Source: CALOBA01 sp942491465 (GTDB taxonomy: Bacteria > Pseudomonadota > Gammaproteobacteria > Chromatiales > Chromatiaceae). From it: a stretch of DNA of 54,302 nt. The position numbers and the translations under genes were made by a program. Shown piece by piece: positions 30,450 through 39,897 of the stretch. How positions within the stretch are numbered: the stretch's first letter is position 1; the number at the start of each line of letters is the position of its first letter. The stretch spans positions 1-54,302 of the forward strand of contig CALOBA010000041.1 in NCBI GenBank assembly GCA_942491465.1, written 5' to 3'. Under the pieces are notes generated by a model, which had not been told where the DNA came from, ran no database searches, and saw nothing but the letters and a program-made list of their open reading frames with translations.

Positions 30450-33368
30450 TCAGCTATCCCCATCCCATACGGCGCGCAATCGCGCCAACGGCCGCATCTC
30501 ATCGTTCGCCTCGAAGTCCGGATAGTCGGGGTTGGCGGCCTTGAGCACGTAGCGGCCATCCGGCTGCTTGGTGATCAACCGCAACACGTACTGGTCATCG
30601 CCGCCGGCATCTTGGCGTTCGATGGCCATCACGTTGCCGGTGATGGAGCCGGCCTTGCCGGGGTCTACCATCTCCAGCAGCAGGTAGTCGCCGTCGCGCA
30701 CCGGGTTCTTGCCGCCGTTCATGGAGTTGCCGGTGGCGCGGGCGACGAAGTGGCGGGCCGGATCAACGCTGCCATGGCCGGGCGGGACGCGGTAGGTGGT
30801 TTCCACGTCCGTGCGACCGCTGCGGAAGTGGCCGCAGGCGATGCGCAGATCCGGGAAGTAGGGCACCTCGGTGCCTTTGGCCTCTTCGGTAGCCGCCGGT
30901 TTCGGAAAGGGTAGGATCTTCGCGCCTTCGTCCCTGGGCTGCTCGGCATCGGCTGGCGCTGTCTTGGGTAGGCGAGGCTCATAGGCGGCAAGTCTATAGT
31001 CGACCAGTTCCTGCACCATCGCCTGGAAGGTGGCGCGGTCCTCGTCAGCGACGGGGAAGGTGGCCCGGAATCGCCCTTGCGCCACCTCGAACCAGCGCTT
31101 GGCGTCTTTCGCACGATTGCCGCCGGTCCAGGCGTTGATCGGGTTGCCCTTCCAGTAAATGAGCCATTTGCCGGCATCGATGTCGTCGATCTGCTGTAGG
31201 TCCTTGCGGATGTCGGGGGCAAAGCCGCGCCGACGGCGGAAGACCTCCAGTGCCTGTGCTGCGAGGTCTTCGACGGTGGGCGGCTGGCGGAAACCGCCCA
31301 GGTCCAACAGCGACTCCAACAGCACGGCCTTGAAGCACTTGACCATGGTGGTCGTCTCCACCTCGCGGAAGAAGTCCGCGTGCTGATCCAGGCAAGCGGT
31401 CTCGGCGGCTGTCAGGTCTTCCTGGTCCGCGACCAACGCCCACCACTGGCCGTGCTGTTTGCGCAGACCCTGCATGCTCGACCCGCTGCGATAGAACTCC
31501 GCCAGCGTCGGCCGACGGCTCAGGGAGTCGCGCAAGGCCTGGTAGTCGGTGGCCGGTCCCTTGCCCTGTAGGCGGATCAGAAACTCGATAATGGCCAGGT
31601 CGTAGTTGGCGAAGCAGCCGGGCGGAAGCGCGAGCGCGCCGTCGCGGGCGCGGCGGCCGAACTCCGCGAGCTGGCGGTAGCTGCTGCCCACCTCGAACAG
31701 GGCCTGGGGCTTGTTCAGAAAGCCCTGGTGGTTGCCGATGAAGTCCAGCACCACCAGGCGCTCCTTGTCCGGGTGCAGGCGCAGCCCGCGGCCGAGCTGT
31801 TGCAGGAACAAGACCTTCGACTCGGTGGGACGCAGCATCAGCACGGTGTCGATGGCGGGCAGGTCGACGCCCTCGTTGAACAGGTCCACCGAGAAGATGA
31901 CCTGTAGCTTGCCCTGCTCCAATTTCTCCAGTGCTTCGCTGCGCTCCAGCGTCGAGCCCCGATAGACGGCCTCGGCGCGGATGCCCTCGCGGCGAAAGCG
32001 CTCGGCCATGAAGTCCGCATGCTTGCGCGATACGCAGAAGGCCAGCGTGCGTTGCCGGCCCTGCTCCCGCCAATGCCGCAGCGCGTGTTGGGCGCGGCCC
32101 TGGGTGGCGAGCTTGTTGCTGAGCGCCTGCGGGTCGAAACGCCCGTTGCGCCAGGGGATCTCCCGGTAGTCGACGGTCTCGTCATAGATGCCGAAGTAGT
32201 GGAACGGGCAGAGCAGCCCGAGTTCGATCCCATCGAACAGGTGCCGGCTGTAGACCAGGTTGTCGTCGCACAGGCTGAGGATGTCCGACTGGTCCGTGCG
32301 CTCCGGTGTGGCCGTGAGCCCCAGCAGGAAGCGCGGGCGCAGGTGTTGCAGCAGGCGCCGGTAGGTGGGGGCCGCGGCGTGGTGGAATTCGTCGATGACG
32401 ACGTAATCGAAGTGGTCGGCTGCGAAGCCTTCCAGGTGCTGGGCCTGGCCCAACGTCTGCACCGACGCGAACAGCAGGTCGACATCGGTCTGCTTGCGAG
32501 CCCCCGTGAAGTGGCCGACGCGCGCGCCGGGATGCACGCGCTGGAAGCTGGCCTCGGCCTGCAACAGGATCTCCTCGCGGTGGGCGACGAACAGCACCCG
32601 CCCCGCCTGCATCTGCTGGCTGTCGAAGGCGGCCAGGTAGGTCTTGCCGAGCCCTGTGGCCATCACCACCAGGCCACGCCGGTAGCCCTCGGCCCGGCTC
32701 GCCGCTAGCGCGGCCAACGCCTCCTGCTGGACCTCGGACGGCTGCGGCGGCGGTTCCTGATCCCATTCCGGCGGTTCCTCGCAACCGGCGGCGATGGGCA
32801 GATGCTGCACCAACCGGCGGCGTTGCTCGTACTGCTCGATCCAGTCGTGATCCAACGGGCGGACGTTCGGGTGGGCGAACAGCTGTTCGTACTGCGCGCG
32901 GATCTCCCGAAAGCGCCGGCTTTCGAGGGCGTTGGGATCGTGCGTTGGTTCGACTCGCAGGTTCCATTCCAGTCCGTCGGTCAGCGCCGTGCGACTGAGA
33001 TTGCTGGAGCCGACGAAGGCTGCACCCCAGACCGTCTCGCCCTCGCTGCTTCGGGTGCAGATGTACGCCTTCAGGTGGAAGCTCTGCCGCTCGGCCTGAA
33101 ACACCCGGACATCGGCGCCGTGCTGCGCCAGCAGCATCAGGCTGCGCAACGCCTGTGGATCGGTCACATCGAGATAATCGCTGGTGAGCACGCGCAGCCG
33201 CGCGTCCTGCTTCGCCAGCACGTCCTCCAGCGTCGAAAAGATCAGCGACAGCCCACTGCCCTTGATGAAGGCTACCGCCAGATCGACCTGGTCGGCCCGG
33301 CGTATCGCCTCTTTCAGGTGCGGCAAAAACGGATCAGCCGTCCCGCCGGTAGTCAGGAATGGTTCCAA
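30450..33368 (-). CDS. PLD nuclease-SF2 helicase-S24-like fusion protein
   Basis: A 972-aa three-part protein. Residues about 10-150 are a PLD-type nuclease (HLK at 98-100, GSSNLS at 120-125). About 205-560 is an SF2 helicase (MATGLGKT 236-243, DEFH 326-329, LTATPER 351-357, QLGRGLR). A DUF3427-like middle follows. From about 865 there is a LexA/S24-like fold (Ser882 in GNSM, then VRDGDYLLLEMVD). The peptidase Lys seems replaced (YVLRL instead of the VKRL type), so this end may only sense or fold. TTG start, 2 nt after the methyltransferase stop. Probably a nucleic-acid-targeting defence effector. Confidence 0.8.
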   Translation of the reverse strand: MEPFLTTGGTADPFLPHLKEAIRRADQVDLAVAFIKGSGLSLIFSTLEDVLAKQDARLRVLTSDYLDVTDPQALRSLMLLAQHGADVRVFQAERQSFHLKAYICTRSSEGETVWGAAFVGSSNLSRTALTDGLEWNLRVEPTHDPNALESRRFREIRAQYEQLFAHPNVRPLDHDWIEQYEQRRRLVQHLPIAAGCEEPPEWDQEPPPQPSEVQQEALAALAASRAEGYRRGLVVMATGLGKTYLAAFDSQQMQAGRVLFVAHREEILLQAEASFQRVHPGARVGHFTGARKQTDVDLLFASVQTLGQAQHLEGFAADHFDYVVIDEFHHAAAPTYRRLLQHLRPRFLLGLTATPERTDQSDILSLCDDNLVYSRHLFDGIELGLLCPFHYFGIYDETVDYREIPWRNGRFDPQALSNKLATQGRAQHALRHWREQGRQRTLAFCVSRKHADFMAERFRREGIRAEAVYRGSTLERSEALEKLEQGKLQVIFSVDLFNEGVDLPAIDTVLMLRPTESKVLFLQQLGRGLRLHPDKERLVVLDFIGNHQGFLNKPQALFEVGSSYRQLAEFGRRARDGALALPPGCFANYDLAIIEFLIRLQGKGPATDYQALRDSLSRRPTLAEFYRSGSSMQGLRKQHGQWWALVADQEDLTAAETACLDQHADFFREVETTTMVKCFKAVLLESLLDLGGFRQPPTVEDLAAQALEVFRRRRGFAPDIRKDLQQIDDIDAGKWLIYWKGNPINAWTGGNRAKDAKRWFEVAQGRFRATFPVADEDRATFQAMVQELVDYRLAAYEPRLPKTAPADAEQPRDEGAKILPFPKPAATEEAKGTEVPYFPDLRIACGHFRSGRTDVETTYRVPPGHGSVDPARHFVARATGNSMNGGKNPVRDGDYLLLEMVDPGKAGSITGNVMAIERQDAGGDDQYVLRLITKQPDGRYVLKAANPDYPDFEANDEMRPLARLRAVWDGDS

Positions 33369-33370
33369 GC

Positions 33371-33964
33371 TCAGTCCGTCCTGCGCAATAACGTATTCAG
33401 CCAGCGCTCCGCTTCGCGGCCCGGGCGCAGATCGCCGGTGGTCCAGGTCTCCACCGGTTCCAGGCCCGGAACCTGACGCAGCAGTGCCGCCAGCCCCGGC
33501 TCGTCCAGATCGGTAAAGCGCCGGCCATGGTGTTCACGCTCGCCGCTGCCGTACTTGAAGGAGGCGTACAGAATGCCTCCCGGCTTCAGCGCCGCGCATA
33601 GCCGCTGCATCACGTCCGGCAGTTCGGCCGCTGGAACATGCAGCAGGCTGGCGCAGGCCCAGATGCCGTCGAACTCATCCTGCCAGGTGATGTCCTGTAG
33701 GCGCAGTCTTTGCACCGGCTGGCCGAGGTGGTCCTCGGCCAGTGCGACGAGGGCCGGGGAGGCGTCGAACGCGATGACGCCGTGGCCGAGCTTCGCGAAT
33801 GCTCCGGCGTCGCGGCCGGACCCGCAGCCGGCGTCGAGGATGCGCGCCTGCTCTGGCAACAGCGGCAGGAAGCGACCGTAGAGCGGGGCCATGTCGACTT
33901 GGACAGTATCCGCGAAGAAGGTCCCTGCGTTGTGCTGGTAATAGTCGATGTTCACGTCAGACAT
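33371..33964 (-). CDS. Class I SAM-dependent methyltransferase of the defence island
   Basis: A 197-aa methyltransferase. DYYQHNAGTFFADT opens it, ARILDAGCGSGRDAGAF is motif I, VIAFDASPALVALA is motif II, and ALKPGGILYASFKYGSGERE is the post-catalytic block. It has no DNA-methylase DPPY/NPPY motif, so a small molecule or protein target is more likely than DNA. ATG at 33964 follows GAGG with good spacing and removes a non-homologous 45-residue extension. Its stop is 2 nt before the helicase fusion, indicating coupling; 140 bp separate it from the dprA-like gene. Confidence 0.8.
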   Translation of the reverse strand: MSDVNIDYYQHNAGTFFADTVQVDMAPLYGRFLPLLPEQARILDAGCGSGRDAGAFAKLGHGVIAFDASPALVALAEDHLGQPVQRLRLQDITWQDEFDGIWACASLLHVPAAELPDVMQRLCAALKPGGILYASFKYGSGEREHHGRRFTDLDEPGLAALLRQVPGLEPVETWTTGDLRPGREAERWLNTLLRRTD

Positions 33965-34104
33965 CCAAGAACCTCGTAAGCAAAATTCGCGAGTATCTCG
34001 AATACCGACGAATCGAGACAGCTTGAAAAAGACTCCGCGTATCGGGTCAGACGGGCGCTGTCGTGGTCTGTCTCCGGATGCTCTGCCCCCATACCCCATC
34101 GTTG

Positions 34105-35460
34105 TTACTTCAGTGCCAAGGCTCCCTGCTTGCTGCTACGCGCCTCATATCGCACGGGCTTAGCGAGCTTTTTCAGCTCTCCTTTGTCAACAGCCTGTTT
34201 GAGCCAGGCGTTCACCTGCGTCTTGTTAATCGCGAGTGCCTCAACCAGTTCATCGGTGGTGCGGGGCTCATCGCCGCAAAGTCCCTTAGCCTTGACGACG
34301 AACAGCTCAAAGAAGGTGACCTCCGACAACTCCAAGGTCTGTGATTCGCTGCTGCTGGGCGCCGCGTTAGGCTCGGTCCCTGATCCTCTGTCATTGACCA
34401 CCTGTTCCGGCACGTCCTGGGTCTGCGATCGGCTCCCAATCTCAGCCTCTACAGCGGGCTGAGCGGGAAGCTCTGGCTCTTCGACCGTCGCCTCCTGATC
34501 GGACAGTTCCCGGTAAACCTTCCGCTTTTCCGGATTCGCCTTGAAGAACGCGATTACCTCAACGCCGTCAATACTGGCGGGCGCCTCCGACGCTCCTGCG
34601 GCGATCAGCGCCGCATTACCTGCATCGGGGTCATCCGTCGGCTTAACCCACAAATGCACCCATCCCTTCTTCAAGGCTTCGTGCGCGCCCGTCCACGTAC
34701 CGCCTTTCATGCCCGAGTGAACGGCTAATGCCGCATCTGCCAGGCAGTAGATGTACTTGTTTCGCTGCATGGCGTTGCCCGCGTTGAATCCCGCTTCCGG
34801 ATTGAACGGCGAGACCAACACCAAGTTGCTCTCTAGCAGGTACTTGCGGTACTTCGCACCCATACATGCACGCAGCAGGCTATCGGCCAAAACTCCCACA
34901 GCGGTTCCTTCCGCCCCAAGCGCGCCGAGCATCGCTGTCTCGTCTACACCTCGCGCACCACCGGAAACGATAGAAATCCCAGCCGCCGAAGCGAGCGCAC
35001 CCAGCTGGTTGCTGTACGCCAGATCCGTATCCCTTACCTTGCGCGAACCCACCACGGCCAACCCGCCATGATTCAATAACGTCCGGTTACCACAGCCGAA
35101 CAATATCGCGGGCGAATCTGCCCTGAGGCGCTGCTTGAGTCTTCTTGGATAATCGAGATCGGAGCGGGTCATCACCCACAAACCGGACCTCAGCCATTTT
35201 TCCATCGAAATCGCCAAGGCGGACCCTCGGTCGAGCAGCGCATTGACCCGTTCAATCGAAACCGCCTTGTCGCGCCACCCGTCCAGCAGGTCTTTCGGAT
35301 TGCCACGCAGAAGATGTGCTGGCGTCAACGACCGCTGGTTGAGCCACTCGGCGAACCGCCCATACTCCTTCGGGGCTAGCGGCTTGGCTGCGCCCGAGTC
35401 GGCGTTCTTGAAATGGGCCGTCAGAAGCAGAACGGCTTGTGCTGTCTCGGAAACCGTCAT
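34105..35460 (-). CDS. DprA-like Rossmann-fold protein
   Basis: A 451-aa DprA/Smf-family protein. VVGSRKVRD (136-144), SGGARGVDE (166-174), a basic MQRNKYI (231-237) in place of the RNRxIAGLS block, and KGGTWTGAHEALKKG mark the nucleotide/ssDNA-binding Rossmann fold. An N-terminal helical domain precedes it. A linker rich in Ser, Glu and Gln leads to a C-terminal winged helix (TTDELVEALAINKTQVNAWL). Classical DprA loads RecA in transformation. Here its ATG directly abuts the stop of the RecQ-PRTase gene, a pairing known from comparative surveys of bacterial conflict systems, so immunity is more likely. Confidence 0.8.
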   Translation of the reverse strand: MTVSETAQAVLLLTAHFKNADSGAAKPLAPKEYGRFAEWLNQRSLTPAHLLRGNPKDLLDGWRDKAVSIERVNALLDRGSALAISMEKWLRSGLWVMTRSDLDYPRRLKQRLRADSPAILFGCGNRTLLNHGGLAVVGSRKVRDTDLAYSNQLGALASAAGISIVSGGARGVDETAMLGALGAEGTAVGVLADSLLRACMGAKYRKYLLESNLVLVSPFNPEAGFNAGNAMQRNKYIYCLADAALAVHSGMKGGTWTGAHEALKKGWVHLWVKPTDDPDAGNAALIAAGASEAPASIDGVEVIAFFKANPEKRKVYRELSDQEATVEEPELPAQPAVEAEIGSRSQTQDVPEQVVNDRGSGTEPNAAPSSSESQTLELSEVTFFELFVVKAKGLCGDEPRTTDELVEALAINKTQVNAWLKQAVDKGELKKLAKPVRYEARSSKQGALALK

Positions 35461-37557
35461 TCAGTCACCACTTCTCGTGGAGGCCAGCGCGACAGGAAAC
35501 ACCGGCCCGCTGCCGGCCCGCCGCAACAACGCGGCCAGCACTGTCACCGTCCAACCAGAATCAATCACGTCGTCCACCAGCAGCACAGGACCCGAAGGAA
35601 TCTCTGCCGTCACCCGGAATACTCCGTCAAGATTCCGGCATTGATGGAAACGGTTCTGCTGCATCTTTTGCGGCTCGTTATCGCGAACCTTGCTGATCGT
35701 ATCTACAAAAGGCAGACCCAAACGAGCAGCGAGCCTGCGGGCAAGATCGGGAACCAGGGTCGGGTGGTTTCGCGACGGGACGCAGGTTATCCAACCTGGA
35801 CTCGGGGCGAGCTGCCACCGCTCGCGGACCATCTCGGCCATCGCCTCCACCAACTCGTCTCGGAACTGTCCGGCATGTTTGTCGTCCGCGACCAATACGC
35901 CCCAACCGGCATCGCCCCAGCGGGACAAGATGCGTCCCTCCTCTGCCTGCAGGTCCCTCGTCAAATTGCCCCGGAAACCGTATTCCTCGAATGCCCCGGC
36001 AGCCACTTGCTTCTTCGACTTGAAGACGATCTCCGTATGGCGAAGAAAGCGAGCAGCCTCTATTGCCAGTCCACGATCCACAGCAGTCCCTAAAGCCGGT
36101 TCGCCTCGACATACCGCACACTTGCCGCACTCGGTCGCTTCAGGGTCGTCCAGCGCATTTCTCAGGAACGCCATCAGGCAGGTTCGGCTGTCGATATAAG
36201 CCAGAATATCCTGCCACTCACCTTCCCGCTGCTCGGTAAGACGACGAATGCGCTCATGGTCCATCATGTAGGGGACCGGCGTGCGATACCACCGAGTCCC
36301 TTGCTTGATCAGCGGCGCTGGCGACTCGACGCTCAACACCTTCAGCACCTTCTCGATCTGACCATGCCGGAGATTTAACTCGGCCTGAATCTGCGGTAGC
36401 GACAAACCGTCACTGGCCGCCAGTACGTTGAGTATCGCGTTGACATCCCGCTCATCCGGGAACGCGCTGCGCCGGAAAAATTCATGGATGTCCTCGTCTT
36501 CCTTGCCCGCCAGCAGCACACCGTAAGCTCTGTCGATCGCGCGACCGGCGCGGCCTACCTGCTGGTAGTAATGGACGACCGAACCCGGCGCCTGGTAGTG
36601 GATGACAAACCCGAGATCCGGTTTGTCGTAGCCCATACCCAGTGCCGTTGTTGCAACCAACACCTTGATCTCATTGTGGAGCAGTAGGCCCTCAAGGTGT
36701 TGCCGATAGCTGTTGCTGTCTGGAAAGTCCGAGTGCTCGACACTGCCATAATAGGCCCGTGTTTCGATCCCCCTAGATCGGAGCCAGTCGGCAACCTGCT
36801 CGGCGTCCCGCACCGTCAGCACATATGCGATGCCGGTCCCCGGCAGCTCAGGAATGTGTTGCGCGAGCCACGCCAGACGTGATGCCTGGTCCCGCAGGCG
36901 CAGAGTTTGGAGGACAAGGCTGTCTCGCATCAGCGTACCGCGCTGGATACGGATGTCCCCGAGCTGCGACTGGACGTCCTCGATCACGCGATTGTTCGCG
37001 GTGGCCGTGGTGCCGAGCAGCGGCATGTTCGGAGGCAGTTGCCTCAGCACGTTCACCAGGCGCCGATAGTCCGGCCGGAAATCGTGCCCCCAGTCTGAGA
37101 TGCAGTGCGCCTCATCCACCACCAACAGACCGATCCTGCCCGCTATCGGCAGCAGAACCTGATCCACAAAGGACTCGTTGGACAATCGCTCCGGCGAAAT
37201 CAGAATGGCGTCGATCTGGTCCGACAGGATTTGCCGTTGAACCTGCGGCCAGTCCGCCTGGTTGGTGGAATTGATCGTCGCGGCGCGGATGCCCAGTCGC
37301 TGTGCCGCCTCGATCTGGTTCCGCATCAGCGCAAGCAACGGCGAGACGATCACTGTGGGACCTGCGCCCCCATCACGCAAAATCCGGGTGCTGATGAAAT
37401 AGACCGAGCTCTTGCCCCAGCCCGTGCGCTGCACCACCATCAGTTTCTGCCGACGGTTCACCAAGGCATCAATGGCTTCCCACTGGCCATGACGGAACCT
37501 GCCGGCAGGACTGCCTATGGCCGTTCGCAACAACGATTCCGCTTCTCGTCTCTCCAT
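35461..37557 (-). CDS. RecQ helicase with C-terminal phosphoribosyltransferase domain
   Basis: A 698-aa protein. The RecQ helicase core has Walker A QRTGWGKSS (43-51), DEAH (148-151) with the RecQ loop CISDWGHDFRPDYRR, and QVGRAGR (333-339). Four cysteines (460, 477, 480, 483) form the RecQ zinc site. HRDC is absent. Instead about 220 residues end in a type I phosphoribosyltransferase-like PRPP loop VLLVDDVIDSGWT (about 658-670), similar to ComF. ATG at 37557 is preferred over an upstream TTG. It lies 7 bp after the DUF262 gene and abuts the DprA-like gene. Confidence 0.85.
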   Translation of the reverse strand: MERREAESLLRTAIGSPAGRFRHGQWEAIDALVNRRQKLMVVQRTGWGKSSVYFISTRILRDGGAGPTVIVSPLLALMRNQIEAAQRLGIRAATINSTNQADWPQVQRQILSDQIDAILISPERLSNESFVDQVLLPIAGRIGLLVVDEAHCISDWGHDFRPDYRRLVNVLRQLPPNMPLLGTTATANNRVIEDVQSQLGDIRIQRGTLMRDSLVLQTLRLRDQASRLAWLAQHIPELPGTGIAYVLTVRDAEQVADWLRSRGIETRAYYGSVEHSDFPDSNSYRQHLEGLLLHNEIKVLVATTALGMGYDKPDLGFVIHYQAPGSVVHYYQQVGRAGRAIDRAYGVLLAGKEDEDIHEFFRRSAFPDERDVNAILNVLAASDGLSLPQIQAELNLRHGQIEKVLKVLSVESPAPLIKQGTRWYRTPVPYMMDHERIRRLTEQREGEWQDILAYIDSRTCLMAFLRNALDDPEATECGKCAVCRGEPALGTAVDRGLAIEAARFLRHTEIVFKSKKQVAAGAFEEYGFRGNLTRDLQAEEGRILSRWGDAGWGVLVADDKHAGQFRDELVEAMAEMVRERWQLAPSPGWITCVPSRNHPTLVPDLARRLAARLGLPFVDTISKVRDNEPQKMQQNRFHQCRNLDGVFRVTAEIPSGPVLLVDDVIDSGWTVTVLAALLRRAGSGPVFPVALASTRSGD

Positions 37558-37564
37558 GTGGTAT

Positions 37565-39814
37565 TCAGCCCCCAAACCGCTGCTTAACGAACTCCTGGGT
37601 CTGGCTGGCGGTCAGCTCCGTCGTCGCCGCCCCGGTGCGAATATAGAACCGCTCCAGCTTGCCGTCTTTGACGAACACCGGCGACTTGCCGCGCAGGCAT
37701 TCCACCGCCAACACCCGCGTGCCGTCGTAGTCGTCGAACCGCGGGTGCAGATACATCATGTGCGCCGCGCCCATGCGGTCCTTGATGAGGTTCACCAGAT
37801 GTAGGTACATCTTGTCCTCGCTGGCGAACTGGTCCGCCTCGATGCCCACGGGCTCGCCATCGTCGGCGATGCCGATCACCAGGGTGCCGCCGCTGGCATT
37901 GACGAAGGCGGCAAGGGTCTTGAGCACCGCCAGCTCCATGCGCGGGTCCTTCTCGCCAGTATGCAGGTTGGTGCGCAGGGTGGACTTGAACTCCATCGTA
38001 GTGGTCTCGCCCTGGTCCACCAGGTCCGCCACCGGCATGGCCGTGGGCTGGGCCTGCGAAGGAGTACCCGCCAGACGCTGGTAGGCGTCCCGAATTACCT
38101 TGGCCATCAGCTCGCGGCGCTGGCGCAGGAAATCGGCGTAGGCCAGGTTCTGCCAGTCATCCGGGAGCGCGTGCCAGTAATACATGCGCTCCAACTCCTT
38201 GCCGCTGAAGCGCTCCATCAGCACCGGCACGTAGTCCGCGGGCGCGGTGTCGCTGATCTTGACGTTGTCGCCCCACTCCACCATGGCGAAGTTGGCAATC
38301 TGGTTCGTCTCGCGGGTATCGGTGACGCCCAGCATCTTCAGATAAGCCTTGGGGAATAGGTGATGCCGCTCCAGCGACGCCTTGTTGGCGGTCGTGACCG
38401 GGTCCATCAGCTCGCTGACCTTGCGGTCCGAGAACAGCACCCGAGCATCGAGCAGGTTCAGGGCGGCAAAATAGGCAAACATGGACGGGCTGCGAGCCGC
38501 CGAGGTGGCCAGCTCCGTCGGCAGGGTGATGTTCCAAAAGTCCTGGGTCAGGGTCGCGTCGCAGATCTCGGCCAGCACGGCGAGGAACTGCTCCGGCCCC
38601 TCCAGCGCCCGGAACCGGGCCAAATCGAACTCCATCTGGGACTCCGGCGACCCGGTGTAGCGCCCGGTGATGGCGGACATGAAGAACCAGCGGGCAATCA
38701 GACGGCGCAGCGTGAACGCATCCACTCCATACTCGGTGCGCCCCAGCAGATACAGGATGTAGGCGAACAGTAGATTGTTCTGCGAGCTGATCAGCTTGCT
38801 CGAGCGGAAGCCCGCCGCTAGCAACGCCTTGAGGAAGTCGTGCCAGTATTGCAAGTTCAGCGCCCGCTGCTGCGCCTGCTTCAGCACTGCGAACTGGGCG
38901 TCCCGTCGCTCGGTGCTGAAGCTCTCGGTCTCCAGGTCCTTGCCGCGCAGGATGGAGTAGACGGACTTGAGCCGCCCGCGCTTGAATCCGACGCCCACAC
39001 TAACCCGCAACAACTGGTTCGGGTCCGGGTGGATGAAGTGGTTGAAGGGCGACGGCTTGCCGGCTGACGGGGTGCGCGCCTCCTTGCAGAATCGCTCGAG
39101 CTCGGTGCGGCCCTCGTCCCAGAACACCGACATCAGGGTCAGGATGAAGTCCGCCTGATTCAGCGGCGTCCCCTTGCTGTTGATGCGCACGAAGACATCG
39201 CCCACCTGCTCCTCGCTGATATGGGCGGCCAGCTCCAAGGCCGTGAAGGGAAAGCTCAGCAGGCCGTGGAGCTTGGTGAGGGCCTTCTCGATCTGCGCCT
39301 GCTCGGCCTCGGACACCTCCCGTGCGGACTCCAGCCCCGCCAGGTAATCCTTCAGCAGGCCGAAAAGGCTACTGCCCGACCAAACCTTGGAGATGTTCGT
39401 GATGTACGCCTTGTCCCGCCGAATGGCCGCGTCCGCCACCGCGAATTTTTCCTGTAGTGGGTTGAAGGCGATCTCGATGGTCTCGGCGTCGTAGTTCTCG
39501 CGCACCACCGGGATGCCCTTGACAATGGCATAGAGCGAAGTCAGGCGCTGCTGGCCATCGACAATCAGCAGGCGCGGCGGCTTCTGCTTGCTGTCCGTGC
39601 CGATGACCTTGACGTCCTCGTCATAGGCGTTCTGCCACAGCAGCAGATAGCCCACCGGATAACCCTGATACATGGAGTCGAAGAGATCGCGGACCTTGGC
39701 GTTCTTCCAGACGAAGGGGCGCTGGATGTCGGGTAGGCCGATCTCGCCTAGCTCTACATAGCTCGTCAGGTCGCCGAGGTTGTAGTTGACCTGCTTAAAG
39801 ACGGTTTCGCTCAT
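37565..39814 (-). CDS. GmrSD-like DUF262/HNH nuclease with AlbA_2 tail
   Basis: A 749-aa protein. The DUF262 (ParB/sulfiredoxin-fold) domain shows IQRPFVW (30-36) and the nucleotide-binding DGQQRLTSL (86-94). A long helical middle leads to a His-Me/HNH-like site HHLFPKAYL (about 484) with NQIANFAMVEW. These parts match GmrS-GmrD type IV restriction enzymes that attack modified phage DNA. The last 146 residues are an AlbA_2 domain (EFKSTLRTNLHTGE, VNASGGTLVIGIADDGE, FYIRTGAATTEL), unusual in this class. ATG at 39814 follows AAGGAAG. It is the first gene of the island. Confidence 0.85.
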   Translation of the reverse strand: MSETVFKQVNYNLGDLTSYVELGEIGLPDIQRPFVWKNAKVRDLFDSMYQGYPVGYLLLWQNAYDEDVKVIGTDSKQKPPRLLIVDGQQRLTSLYAIVKGIPVVRENYDAETIEIAFNPLQEKFAVADAAIRRDKAYITNISKVWSGSSLFGLLKDYLAGLESAREVSEAEQAQIEKALTKLHGLLSFPFTALELAAHISEEQVGDVFVRINSKGTPLNQADFILTLMSVFWDEGRTELERFCKEARTPSAGKPSPFNHFIHPDPNQLLRVSVGVGFKRGRLKSVYSILRGKDLETESFSTERRDAQFAVLKQAQQRALNLQYWHDFLKALLAAGFRSSKLISSQNNLLFAYILYLLGRTEYGVDAFTLRRLIARWFFMSAITGRYTGSPESQMEFDLARFRALEGPEQFLAVLAEICDATLTQDFWNITLPTELATSAARSPSMFAYFAALNLLDARVLFSDRKVSELMDPVTTANKASLERHHLFPKAYLKMLGVTDTRETNQIANFAMVEWGDNVKISDTAPADYVPVLMERFSGKELERMYYWHALPDDWQNLAYADFLRQRRELMAKVIRDAYQRLAGTPSQAQPTAMPVADLVDQGETTTMEFKSTLRTNLHTGEKDPRMELAVLKTLAAFVNASGGTLVIGIADDGEPVGIEADQFASEDKMYLHLVNLIKDRMGAAHMMYLHPRFDDYDGTRVLAVECLRGKSPVFVKDGKLERFYIRTGAATTELTASQTQEFVKQRFGG

Positions 39815-39831
39815 GCGGCTTCCTTTTCGAC

Positions 39832-39897
39832 CTAGATGGTCAGTTTGAATACGTCCACCTCGCCGGAGGTGAGTTTTGGGAGGAGGCGTTTGCGGGT
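39832..39897 (-). pseudogene. C-terminal scrap of a type I restriction specificity subunit
   Basis: A closed frame between TAA (39900) and TAG (39832) reads TRKRLLPKLTSGEVDVFKLT, the usual HsdS C-terminal style (LLPKLxSGExxV). It overlaps the broken tail of the PLD fragment. It is too short for certainty. Confidence 0.45.
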
